This document shows positions 1 through 9,689 of a stretch of 64,000 nt of DNA, piece by piece. Numbering within the stretch: the first letter of the stretch is position 1; the number at the start of each line of letters is the position of its first letter. The DNA is from Pythium myriotylum (Eukaryota > Oomycota > Peronosporomycetes > Pythiales > Pythiaceae): NCBI GenBank assembly GCA_023091665.1, contig JALJCQ010000030.1, forward strand, positions 1,986,501 to 2,050,500, given 5' to 3'. The position numbers and the translations under genes are program-made. A model generated the notes under the pieces. That model had not been told where the DNA came from. It was given only the letters and a program-made list of their open reading frames with translations, and did not search any database.

Positions 1-20
1 GCCCTCCGCGTCGACCCGTC

Positions 21-1487
21 ATGTTTGCTCTCAGCCTCAGACTATTGCTCGCGTGCGCCGCTGTCGCCACCGCAATCCCTAGCGACATCTCGGAAGACGC
101 GTCCGAGCTCGTCCTGCTCGTCACGCTCTCGCGCCATGGCAGTCGAGCGCCCAATCCGATTGTGAAAAAGCTTTGCCCCAACAACTTGGCCAACATCGAG
201 GCGTACGAAGTACCTCCTGAGCAACTCACGGAGCGTGGGATGGAACAACTCGAAGCGACCGGTCGCCACATCCGCGACGTCTACGTCGATGACAAGGCTT
301 TCCTCGCGCCGTCATTTAACGGACGAAAGCACGAGCATTTTGAAGCCTATTTCCGAGCGGACGCAGCCAATCGATGCGGGCAGAGTGCTATCGCTCTCGG
401 TTTTGGGCTGTATCCGGAAGGAACTGGGCCGAAAGGATACAACAAACAGCCCATACCAGTGTTCATGCAGCTATCAGAGAACGAACATGACTTCACAGCA
501 ATGGGTCCATGCTGGAACATGATGCAAGAAGATGGTAAAACGTACAGCAGTACTAGAGGCAAGGCACTCATTGAAGAGCATGCTGCGCTGCTCGAACAAG
601 TGGCAGATATTTGCGGGACGCGGTTCTTTGATGGCCACGAGGGCGAGGGGGGTATAGCAGCGATCAAGGACGTTACAGATATGTTCCTGTTTGACCAGGA
701 CGCAGAATTGGAGCCGACACCGGGACTAACGAGAGAGCTTACATTTGAGATGAGCAAGCTCTCGTTTCAACACCTCATCGAACGTTTGTACTCGTCTCCG
801 CGTCAGATCACATATGTAATCGGCGGGTTCCCGCAGATGCTCATGCGCAACCTCAACGACGCCGCGGCGCCTAACTTCGACCCAGAGGAGGCGACCAAGT
901 ACTACTCATACCACGGCCACCGAGAACTTCTCCATGGACTTGGCTTCATGTTGGGTATGAAGTATCACTTTGACGGTCTGCCCGAGTACAACGGCTCCAC
1001 GCCACTGATCCCAGGCACAACACTGTTCTTTGAGCTTCATCGCATGCAAAGCACTGGTGCTGACGGCAACTCCCCGCCGCAGCACTTCGTACGGCTGTAC
1101 GTTTGGTCACCCAAGACGCCTCGCTCGCAGGTCAAGTTGGACAACTGTGAGCTCGACTGTCCGTTGTCCGACTTCAACGCGATCATCACAAACCATATCC
1201 TACAGACTGGAACGTGGCAGGATATCTGTGGCTACCACCCAGTAATTCTACCAAAGCTTCCATCGCAGACTCCAGAGACAACCAAGCCCGCTAACAGTGC
1301 CGCCAAGGCACTACGTGCGGATGCACAGGTGTCGCCAGTCGGCAAAATCTCTGCCGCGACGAACGCAGAACCGGCGGCGAGCGTCTGGCAGTGGCTCTGG
1401 CCCTCTGCCATCCTCGTCGCAGTCGGCACGGCGAGCGCAATCGCGTACAAGCGCTTCCTTCGCCGCCGCGACTACCAGCCCCTCTGA
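21..1487 (+). CDS. Membrane-anchored histidine acid phosphatase
   Basis: Single exon, 488 residues. The N-terminus is a signal peptide (hydrophobic core at residues 3-18). The histidine acid phosphatase signature RHGSRAP lies at 38-44; its His is the phosphohistidine nucleophile in this family. A second family block near residue 300 (HGHRELLHGLG) sits where the usual HD proton-donor motif should be, but the Asp is not there. A C-terminal membrane helix (about 455-475) is followed by a short basic tail ending in YQPL, a YxxPhi-type sorting signal like those of lysosomal membrane proteins. I infer a type I membrane enzyme of the lysosome/vacuole or cell surface that hydrolyses phosphomonoesters, related to lysosomal acid phosphatase and PXYLP1. 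The substrate is unknown. The start was chosen because it gives the signal peptide. Confidence 0.85.
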   Translation: MFALSLRLLLACAAVATAIPSDISEDASELVLLVTLSRHGSRAPNPIVKKLCPNNLANIEAYEVPPEQLTERGMEQLEATGRHIRDVYVDDKAFLAPSFNGRKHEHFEAYFRADAANRCGQSAIALGFGLYPEGTGPKGYNKQPIPVFMQLSENEHDFTAMGPCWNMMQEDGKTYSSTRGKALIEEHAALLEQVADICGTRFFDGHEGEGGIAAIKDVTDMFLFDQDAELEPTPGLTRELTFEMSKLSFQHLIERLYSSPRQITYVIGGFPQMLMRNLNDAAAPNFDPEEATKYYSYHGHRELLHGLGFMLGMKYHFDGLPEYNGSTPLIPGTTLFFELHRMQSTGADGNSPPQHFVRLYVWSPKTPRSQVKLDNCELDCPLSDFNAIITNHILQTGTWQDICGYHPVILPKLPSQTPETTKPANSAAKALRADAQVSPVGKISAATNAEPAASVWQWLWPSAILVAVGTASAIAYKRFLRRRDYQPL

Positions 1488-1651
1488 CCATGCTGCCACG
1501 TCTCCATGCAGACGATGTCCGCTGTGGGTGAAGCCATCTCTTGGATCGACACAGATTCAACCGAGATCAACAAGATTGGCTGAAAAGATGGATAAAATTC
1601 ATTGATTCGTAGAAATAAAAGCTTCTTTCCGCCGCGCGAGTCAAAGAGAGA

Positions 1652-4600
1652 ATGGCGACGTCACCGACGTCGGCAGTGGCCTTTGTGCTGCAGGCGACGC
1701 CTTGGGTGCCGCTCGTGATACGGTGCGAATGGGCAACTGAGTGCTTGAACTAATAGGTAGCACGAGCTGAACGAGGTCTTTCAATTCGTCCAGACGCGGG
1801 AGTTCGTCCGAGGTGTCGGTCCAGATTCCTCTGAGTGACGAGAATCAAGACATCCACGACGAAGCTACCAACAGGCTCAGCAAGACTGCCGATGAGGCGC
1901 ACGGTGCAAACGACTGTTGTCTTGTTTGGCAATTCCGTGTCGAGGAGTACGACGTCGCATTCCAGATCATTGGAGATGGACAGCCACTGCAGGAACTTGC
2001 GCGGTACTCGGCTGAAGGAGGTTGCCTCAACCACGACACACACACCTCCTCTCCTGCGGGCAATGCAACTCACCCCGATGCAGTGAGTGCTGAAGGGATG
2101 GTTCCTGCTGCAACAAGGGGTTGCACCTACACGTTCCGCTGGGATAACTCCTACTCGATCGTGCGACACAAGCGGGTGTTTTACCGTTTCGTCGTGACTT
2201 CATATCGGGCAGTTCGAGCCGCACAAACCGCTGCACTGGAGATTCAGGAGCGGCGAACACAACCCAAGAACGATGAAAGCCATCCCAAACCTCATCTTGC
2301 AAAACGACTCGCGCTGGAACGCAGACTGACTGTTGACGAGGTGTCGCTGGAACAAACTCGAGCGATCGAACAGCTACACAGATGTGTTACGGACATGGTA
2401 GCGATGTTCATGACAGATCCAGACCGTCCCCTTCACGAAGGATCGATCCGCGAGTTCTTGCTGTCGTTGGAGGCTGTACTCCGGAATGGCATAAAGGAGA
2501 AATATTTGAGCGCTTGGCCAGAAGAGCCTTATTTTGAGTTCCTTCTCCAGATCAATAATGTGCTACGGGATGACAAGCATCTTGTAACCGACGTCAAGAT
2601 GTTACCACCCATAACCAAGTTACATTATCTTGGGTGGACACGGTCACGTTCATTGCTGATGCTGGCACTGAACCGAAATATGCTCCATTCCGCATTTGAG
2701 AACTTGATCAAGCGACGGTCAGTGGTGGAAAGCTACTATGACAGCCACGCCCTGTTGTTTATGTACAGCAGTGCAACGCAGATTGCATCGTTTCTTAGCG
2801 CACTGAATGGCGTGAAATTCTTGCTCGCTGTGCCCCCAAAAGAAGCGTATCTTGCCAGTGTTGAGCTGCCCCAAAATCTAATGCAATGTTCTCCTGAAGA
2901 TGCTGTTCGAGGCGAGGCGTTCCCGATGAAGTTCGGGGGACGAGGCTTCGTTATTCGCACCAACGAGACGGAAGATCCGGACGACATGAAGAAAATAGAG
3001 CATTGCTCAGTCATCAGAAACCTGCTCATTGGTTCTTCGCTTGACGAAGTCACAATAGGGTACGGAAGTGTAGCTTAGCAAACTTGCAACGAGGCTGAGT
3101 TCACTATCATGTGTAGGCGTGGACAGACTTCGTCCATTGAAGTTCATCGTGCAAGCCACACTGGGTTCTGCTTGGCTATCCAGATCTGTGTTGTCCCCGG
3201 TGACATTTTAATCTCCATTCAAACAACCCATGATGGACAACCAGATGAACACCTCACCGAACCTCTCATTGTCTCACCCAGCAATGGCTGGACAGAGCTG
3301 GTTTTAATTTTTCAAGCGAACTCGGCTGACTCCATTATGATCAGTTTTGACAATTCGAACGCGTTGGTACGTGCGAGACAGGTTGCTTATCGCATACGTT
3401 CTGCTTCATTGGCTCAATACGACACGGCATGGGAATCTGCTCAAGGCATTGCGCAATCCATTAGTTGGAAGATAGCCACGTGGGCAGGTGTTGAGAGATG
3501 CCGCGAACATATGCAAGGCCTCTTCTTACAAGACGAACATTTTACCGCTGAGCAACAGCATCGCCATCGAGAAGCTAGCGGATCATACGACAATGGTGAT
3601 GGTGACCAAAGGCTCGAGGATGATGGCTTGTTCGGCATGGGTGCATCATTTATATCTAAGCCAGTGTCGTATTTGGTGAGTGGATTCATCAACCTCGATG
3701 GCGACAGCACACCTCCATCGTGCACGCAATGTCTGTCCCCATTCTCGTTCTTCAGCCGACATTGCATTTGTCCTTCATGCAAATCCGTGGTTTGTGCATC
3801 TTGCTCAAGACACACAGCTCAGTTGAGAGGTCAAGGACCACATGTGAAAGTATGCGACCGTTGCTTTATTATGGAAAAGGACGAGGAAAAAAGGCGTCTG
3901 GCAGCGATAGAGAGTGGAAGGGTGGCAACACGGGAATGCGCTGAATATGCTGCTCTACGAGAGGACCCATCAATGGAAAAATACTTCAAGATGCTGAGTT
4001 TCGGAGTGCCTCACTCTGGTGTAGCGCAGAAAATGCTTCAAGATGAGATGCCAAGCGACAAAATTGTGGTGTTCTCGGCTGGGCCTGCCGGCGAAGTAGA
4101 TGAACCAACGGCAAATGTAAACAAAAACCAAGTGATTGTGAAGCATCCGAGTCGAAAGCAATACCATGGAAAATTGTTCAGAAAAGTACACTGGAAAAGT
4201 CTTGAAAGCAAGCGTGCGGTGGTGTCCATCTGGAACAAGGAAACCTCTCGGCGCAAAACAGCGCCAATTCGATTATCTCCCCAGGACTATCAAGATGTTG
4301 CTCGCCTCTTTTGCCGAGAAAAGACTATCAACGGAGGAGATGCATCTTCAATGAACCCTGGCGAATCAAAGAAGAAGCCAGTGTTCAATGCCCTCGACTC
4401 CCGACGTTCAAACAACATATCCATCGGTCTCTCGCAGTTTAAGGCTGTTGGGGGTGCAAAAGCGATCTTGAAGAGTGTTTGGAGCTGCGATTTCAATTTC
4501 CTCACGGCAGATCGGCTTTCCAGTATTAATGATATTGCTCCTACTAGTGTCGAAGCTAAGCGGTACTCAAACTTCCGCGGGAATCGCAGCCGCTTAGATC

Positions 4601-6616
4601 CAGCAGAAAGGTTCCTGGTTGAAATGTGTGAAATTCCTCGAGTCACGGAGAAGGTATGGTTATCACCGTTATCATTCGCGGTAGAGATCTGTTTACTGAT
4701 CTCACTTTCACGGATTATTAGATTGCGGCCATGCGGTTCATTGCCCACTTTGAGAGTCAGCACCGAGAGCTTCAGCGACGCACCCAGGCTATCACAGCTG
4801 CGTGCTACCAAATATTGAGAAGTGAACGACTGGCTCGATTCTTCGAGCTAATTCTAACCATTGGCAACCTGCTTAACACTGGGACAGAAATCGAGAATGC
4901 TGGTGGAGTTACACTTGAGTCCCTTCTCAAGCTCTCCGAGACCAAATCGATAGATCAGATGACAACCCTCCTGCATTTCATTGTGCGCCTGATTCATGTA
5001 AGATTCAAACCCTTCTACTTCACCCCTGAGATTGATATATGTATTGACACGTATGTGGAAAGGATCGTGGGGAAGGGGATATTCTTCTCTTCATTCAAGA
5101 ACTCAACATGATTTCCGAGGCGAAGCGCTACTCAAACTTAATATGTCAGTCCCAGGCGAACACCTTCCGAAGCGGTGTTGCCCAAGCCGAGCAAGAAATC
5201 AGAGAAGAGATGATTCTAGATCTGAGGCGCTTTGAGAAGGAGGAGAACGAAGTGCGACGGCATCGACAAACTGCCTCGACCTCATCACAGGAGATCTCGA
5301 AAGAAGATGGCTCGAGTCGTGGTGTTGCTAGTGAACAGCAACCGAATCCTCACAAAGCACTGATGCAAATGATTCGAAATCGCGCCGAACAAAACCCCAT
5401 CTCAAAGCCCCCGTATGCGCCCATTTCCTCACTCACCGAACAAAATGCATCTGATGGGGTTACCACTGCGGCTGCTAGCATGCGGAAAAGAACAGGCAAT
5501 CCTGTTGAGAGTGCTTGTACGGTTCTTGCTCCACGTCACGAAGCAGAATTGTCCTCAACTGGGGGGCAATCTATCAGCTCAACCACTGTAGAATTCAAGC
5601 CACGTGCAGCATTGATGGATGCGATCAGGATGAAGATGCAAGGGAGGCTCGGTGAAACAAGTGGTGACGAGTCTCCGATGTCTGCACAATCGAGTGTCCA
5701 GTCAACGGCACGTGCAAACCTCCTTTCGGCGATTCGATCACATGGAACTCGTGGAGAAGAGAATGAATCAAATCCACAACAGCTTCTATCCACTTGCAGC
5801 AATAACTCAAAGAAGTCGATCGTCTTCACCCCTCAAGTTTATTCTGCCGAGAACAATGCCTTCATCCGTGTAATGCGTATAAAACTTCTTGAGATCAAGA
5901 CAGCTATGGAGCAACTAGAAGCCGAACTTGAGACGATGCTATCAGCTTGGGATACCACAGCGAGATATTTGGGCGAGGATCCAATGTTATCCTCGTCCGA
6001 ATATGTTCTCCAGCTTTTGAATCGCTTCATCTTGGACGTGAAGATCGTGAAGTCTGTTCTTTCGCGTCAAGGCCTTTCGTTCCAATCACCAAGTATAGGC
6101 GCACAGGTGGGAAGTGTTGTTGCCACAAAGTTCGGGCCAGGCATTGTCACTGCTATTCGAGGGGAAACAAAGTTTGAGGTCTTGTTTCCGTGGAGCCGAG
6201 AAGCATATTTATCGCCGTCCATGATTCTCTCTGTCGGTGCGGTTGTACGCTGCAAAATGATTGGGGTTGGAATCATTCGCTCTGCTCAGTACGACTATGG
6301 ATTCTGCAGTGTTCGATTCAGCTTTGGGATTGGTTCAATTCGAGTCCAAGATATTTCTCCAGTCGCATGCTCTAATACTTCGGTGTTGAAGCGAGATATT
6401 CTTGCTGGTGGCATTTTGGTCGGAGACCTAGTTACTACTCCATTTGGCTGCGGTTGTGTTCGCTCCATTCAGACGGGTGAAAAGCACAACTTCATCAGGC
6501 AACGCCGACCAACAAAAGGATATGCGATTGTCGACATTATGTCAGATACAGGGAGCAGTCATCGGGCAACTTCTGTTGCATACGTTCAGCTCCAGGAGCT
6601 CAAAATGAACTACTGA
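1652..6616 (+). CDS. Multidomain formin (GOLD-RUN-GOLD-FYVE-FH2-WH2-like)
   Basis: Exons 1652-1722, 1794-3059, 3117-4653, 4722-4997 and 5063-6616 join in frame to 1567 residues. In order I see: a GOLD-like beta domain (about 1-165, with YTFRWDNSYS); a RUN-like helical domain (about 210-370); a second GOLD-like domain (about 400-540); a FYVE-type zinc finger (about 646-698; eight Cys/His ligands, RHC and VKVC motifs); an FH2 actin-nucleation domain (about 795-1100; LFRKVHW at its start, then IGNLLNTG and ELNMISEAKR). Three short WH2/DAD-like motifs with a L-x-x-x-I-R core follow at about 1147, 1230 and 1266. Last come two copies of a VxTxFGxG small beta repeat (about 1395-1567). There is no proline-rich FH1 segment before FH2. 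FYVE fingers bind PI3P and RUN/FYVE/GOLD occur together in FYCO1-like adaptors, so I infer actin assembly on endosomes or autophagosomes. It ends 20 bp from the convergent aldehyde dehydrogenase gene. Confidence 0.88.
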
Positions 6617-6636
6617 CACTTGCTCCTTTTTACGCA

Positions 6637-8181
6637 TCAAGTATCGAAGTAGAAACCAAATGGCTTGTCAGCTACGTAAGAGCAGATCTGTTTCGGCTCG
6701 AGGTACGAGTCAAGACCGAAAGGACCGAGCTCACGTCCAGTGCCACTTTTCTTCAGGCCACCCCACGGTAACTGGACAAGACATGGCTGCGAGCAGTTGG
6801 TCCAGACTATACCGACACGGAGCGCCTTCGCGACACGTTGAAGCTGCTCGGGATCCGAAGAGAAAACCGCACCGGCGAGCCCAAACTCCGAATCATTAGC
6901 CAAACGAATGCCCTCTTCCTCTGTCTTGAATGTCATGACCGACAGCACCGGACCGAATATTTCCTCCCGCCAAACTCGCATGTGAGATTTCACATTCGTG
7001 ATAACCGTGGGGGGCACGAAGTATCCGAGCTGGGTTTGCTGCTCTGTGAGCCGTGTTTGACCTGCAATCGTCGCACCTTCCTCTCGAGCACTCTCAATGT
7101 AACCCAGCACTTTCTGCTGCTGCGGCTTGCTTACGAGTGGGCCGATCTTGACGGTTTTGTCGAGTGGGTCGCCGACAACCAGTTTCTCTGTCTCCTTCAC
7201 TAAGAGCGTCAACAGCTCACCGGCCACGTCCTCCTGAACTAGCAACCGCGAGGTAGCACTGCAAACTTGACCGTTATTGCCGAAGCATCCGAACATGATC
7301 CACTCCACTGTGCGGCTCAAGTTGTGGCTGTCGAACACGATCGCAGGCGACTTACCACCGAGCTCCAGAGAAACATTCTTCACCTCTGCGGCCGCAGCAC
7401 CCATGATCCGCTGACCTGTTGGAACGCTTCCAGTGAATGCGACCTTGTGGACCCCCGGGTGGCTCACTAACGGGCCACCCGCGTCTGCGCCGAACCCCGT
7501 AACCACATTCAGTACACCCGACGGAAGTCCTACCTCGGATGCAATCCGCCCGAGTTGCAGTGCTGTTAGCGGTGTCAACTCGGAAGGCTTGAGCACAATT
7601 GTGCAGCCAGCTGCAAGCGCCGGAGCGACCTTCCATGACGCCATAAGCAGCGGGTAGTTCCATGGGATGATCGCCCCAACGACGCCCATCGGTTCATAAC
7701 GCAGCGTGGCACCATATTCGACACTGCCTGTCTCCACGCGCTCGTTCTGCCTGGCATCGAGTTTCTCGGCAAGGTCGGCGTAGTAGCGGAAACAACCCGC
7801 CACATCGCCCATGTCCCATTCCGCCTCCCCAATGCTCTTGCCAGCGTCCAGCGTTTCCATCCGTGCAAGGTCAGCCGCTTGCTTGTCGATACTATCGGCC
7901 ATCGCGCGCAAGTAGACGGCGCGTTCGTGGCCAGTCGTCGAGCCCCACTTGTCGAAGGCCCGAGTGGCCGCGCGCACAGCAGCGTCGATGTCCTCGGCAG
8001 TGGCGCTGGCCACTCGCTGGAGGACTTGCTCGGTCACGGGCTCGACCACGTCGAAGTACTGCTGCTTCGTTGGCGCAACCCATTGGCCGTCAATGAAAAG
8101 CTCCCGCAGCGGCGGGAGCGACGTGGGCAGCGCGGGGTTCGTGGCCATTGTTGGTCGTCTCACGAGCGCCGAGAGGGCCAA
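6637..8181 (-). CDS. Betaine/aminoaldehyde dehydrogenase (ALDH family)
   Basis: Single exon, 514 residues, the normal length for an NAD(P)-dependent aldehyde dehydrogenase. Visible family motifs are the cofactor segment GAIIPWNYP, the FTGS turn, the general-base Glu in LELGGKSP and the catalytic Cys in GQVCSATSR near residue 300. The overall sequence is closest in my judgement to betaine-aldehyde/aminoaldehyde dehydrogenases (ALDH9/ALDH10 type), which oxidise betaine aldehyde or aminoaldehydes from polyamine catabolism. Substrate choice cannot be proven from motifs. The first Met gives a short basic leader; a second Met at residue 12 (MATNPALP) is an equally good start. No SKL-type peroxisomal tail is present; it ends in FYFDT. 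It is head-to-head with the HtrA gene, 126 bp apart. Confidence 0.88.
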   Translation of the reverse strand: MALSALVRRPTMATNPALPTSLPPLRELFIDGQWVAPTKQQYFDVVEPVTEQVLQRVASATAEDIDAAVRAATRAFDKWGSTTGHERAVYLRAMADSIDKQAADLARMETLDAGKSIGEAEWDMGDVAGCFRYYADLAEKLDARQNERVETGSVEYGATLRYEPMGVVGAIIPWNYPLLMASWKVAPALAAGCTIVLKPSELTPLTALQLGRIASEVGLPSGVLNVVTGFGADAGGPLVSHPGVHKVAFTGSVPTGQRIMGAAAAEVKNVSLELGGKSPAIVFDSHNLSRTVEWIMFGCFGNNGQVCSATSRLLVQEDVAGELLTLLVKETEKLVVGDPLDKTVKIGPLVSKPQQQKVLGYIESAREEGATIAGQTRLTEQQTQLGYFVPPTVITNVKSHMRVWREEIFGPVLSVMTFKTEEEGIRLANDSEFGLAGAVFSSDPEQLQRVAKALRVGIVWTNCSQPCLVQLPWGGLKKSGTGRELGPFGLDSYLEPKQICSYVADKPFGFYFDT

Positions 8182-8307
8182 AGTCGAAGTGCCATCCGCA
8201 CGATCTTCGAGCAGATCTTCGGCGGTCCCGTCAACCTTTCTCCAGTTTGGGTCAGTAGAGACCTACTAAATTGGGTGTTCGTTGGTCTGCATTAGAATTC
8301 GTCCAGA
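8182..8307. promoter_or_regulatory. Shared promoter region between ALDH and HtrA genes
   Basis: These 126 bp separate two divergent start codons and must hold both 5' leaders and both promoters, unless one transcript starts inside the other gene. I see no TATA box and no clear Inr match. The call rests on gene orientation only. Confidence 0.4.
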
Positions 8308-9663
8308 ATGTGGCGAAGTGTGGCTCGGCGAGGCGCGGCCCGACTGTCGTCGGCGCGCGCGGTGCACCAGGCGCGTCCATTCGCTGCGTATGCGCTCGCG
8401 GTCGCAGCGGCAGCGACCGCCGCGGCAGTCTTCGATCGGAGGGGTGAGTGGTTGCGCAAGGGACATGGCGTGTGCCTGGTCATGGGTACTGACATCTTCT
8501 TTCGTGTATGGAGACCGCGCCACCTATGGCGTTGCGCTGCTGGAGGCAACGTCGAATGGAAAGCGATATGAGTACCTGACGCGAAGTTTCATCGCAGACG
8601 CGGTGGAGAAGGCATTCCCGGCGGTCGTCAATATCGCAGTAGACTCGGGCTACTTCTCCAGCAACGGCTCGGGTTTCATCATCTCGAAAGAGGGTCTGGT
8701 AGTCACTAATGCCCATGTTGTCGCGCGCTGCAATCGATACTCCAAGATACAAGTAAGCTCTTGTCGTGCAGATCACCATGGGGTAACGATTCCTCACCGT
8801 ATGTGGTGGTTGAGCGCAGATAACGTTTGCTGACGGTAGCAAGTGTGCTGCGAGCGTGCACAGCAGTGACCCTCTCTCGGACGTCGCGATCCTCCAGATT
8901 GATCCGAGTGAGAATCGCGAATGGCCGACTATCGCTCTTGGGTCCTCCTCCGAGCTACGTGCTGGTGAGTGGGTCTGTGCGCTCGGCAGCCCTTTTTCCC
9001 TCCAAAATAGCGTGAGTGCTGGGATCATCAGTGCAGTCGCACGCCACAGCAGTGAGCTCGGCTTCCCGCAGAAAGGAGGCGAGTACATCCAGACAGACGC
9101 CGCGATCAACTCCGGCAATTCGGGTGGTCCTCTCGTGAACCTGGATGGGGAAGTGATCGGTATCAACACGATGAAAGTTGACGGGAGCGTTGGGATTTCG
9201 TTCGCGATTCCCATCGACACGGCTGTGCAAGTCATCGAACAGCTGCTTGCTCACAAGAAAGTGATTAGAGCATACATTGGTATGCAGATGATCAACTTCA
9301 ACACGCGCGAGCTGCAAGAGATTGGACGGTGAGTATCGAGTACGTGTCACCACTGAAGTGTAAACGCTCCTACTCACCAGCCACTGTTGGTGTAGCATAT
9401 TCCCCGATGTCAAAGAGGGTGTGATAATCAAATCCGTCGTGCCTGGGTCTCCAGCGCACAAAGGTGGTCTCTTACCTGGAGATGTAATTGTTTCCTTCGA
9501 TGGAAAGGCAGTAAAAAACACAAAAGATATCATGACAGCGGTAGGGTACTCCATTGGGCGCAAGATCGAAGTACGCGTGAAGCGCCGCGGCGAATCCGCG
9601 ATTCGCTCACTCCAGATTGTGACGGAACCCATACCTGAGCAACTCTTCAAGCGAGAAAATTAG
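8308..9663 (+). CDS. HtrA/Omi-type serine protease with PDZ domain, mitochondrial
   Basis: Exons 8308-8443, 8514-8752, 8820-9328 and 9396-9663 give 383 residues. The N-terminus is Arg/Ala-rich and lacks acidic residues, as in mitochondrial presequences, and is followed by an Ala-rich membrane segment (about 27-42). The trypsin-like domain has the whole HtrA triad: His in TNAHVV, Asp in DPLSDVAIL and Ser in GNSGGPL. A single PDZ domain (about 290-380; [18 protein letters not shown]) follows. This layout matches human HTRA2/Omi, a quality-control protease of the intermembrane space. The tail lies 26 bp from the convergent ORC1 gene. Splice phases close exactly at each junction. Confidence 0.9.
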
Positions 9664-9689
9664 CTTGAATAGGAAGCTACATTTTTGTA

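Noticed and set aside
21..90. Secreted effector (RxLR type)
   Set aside because: The signal peptide belongs to a histidine acid phosphatase with a C-terminal membrane anchor; no RxLR-EER motif is present.
7352..7663. Antisense open frames over the ALDH gene
   Set aside because: All are mirror or shifted frames of a well-supported dehydrogenase.
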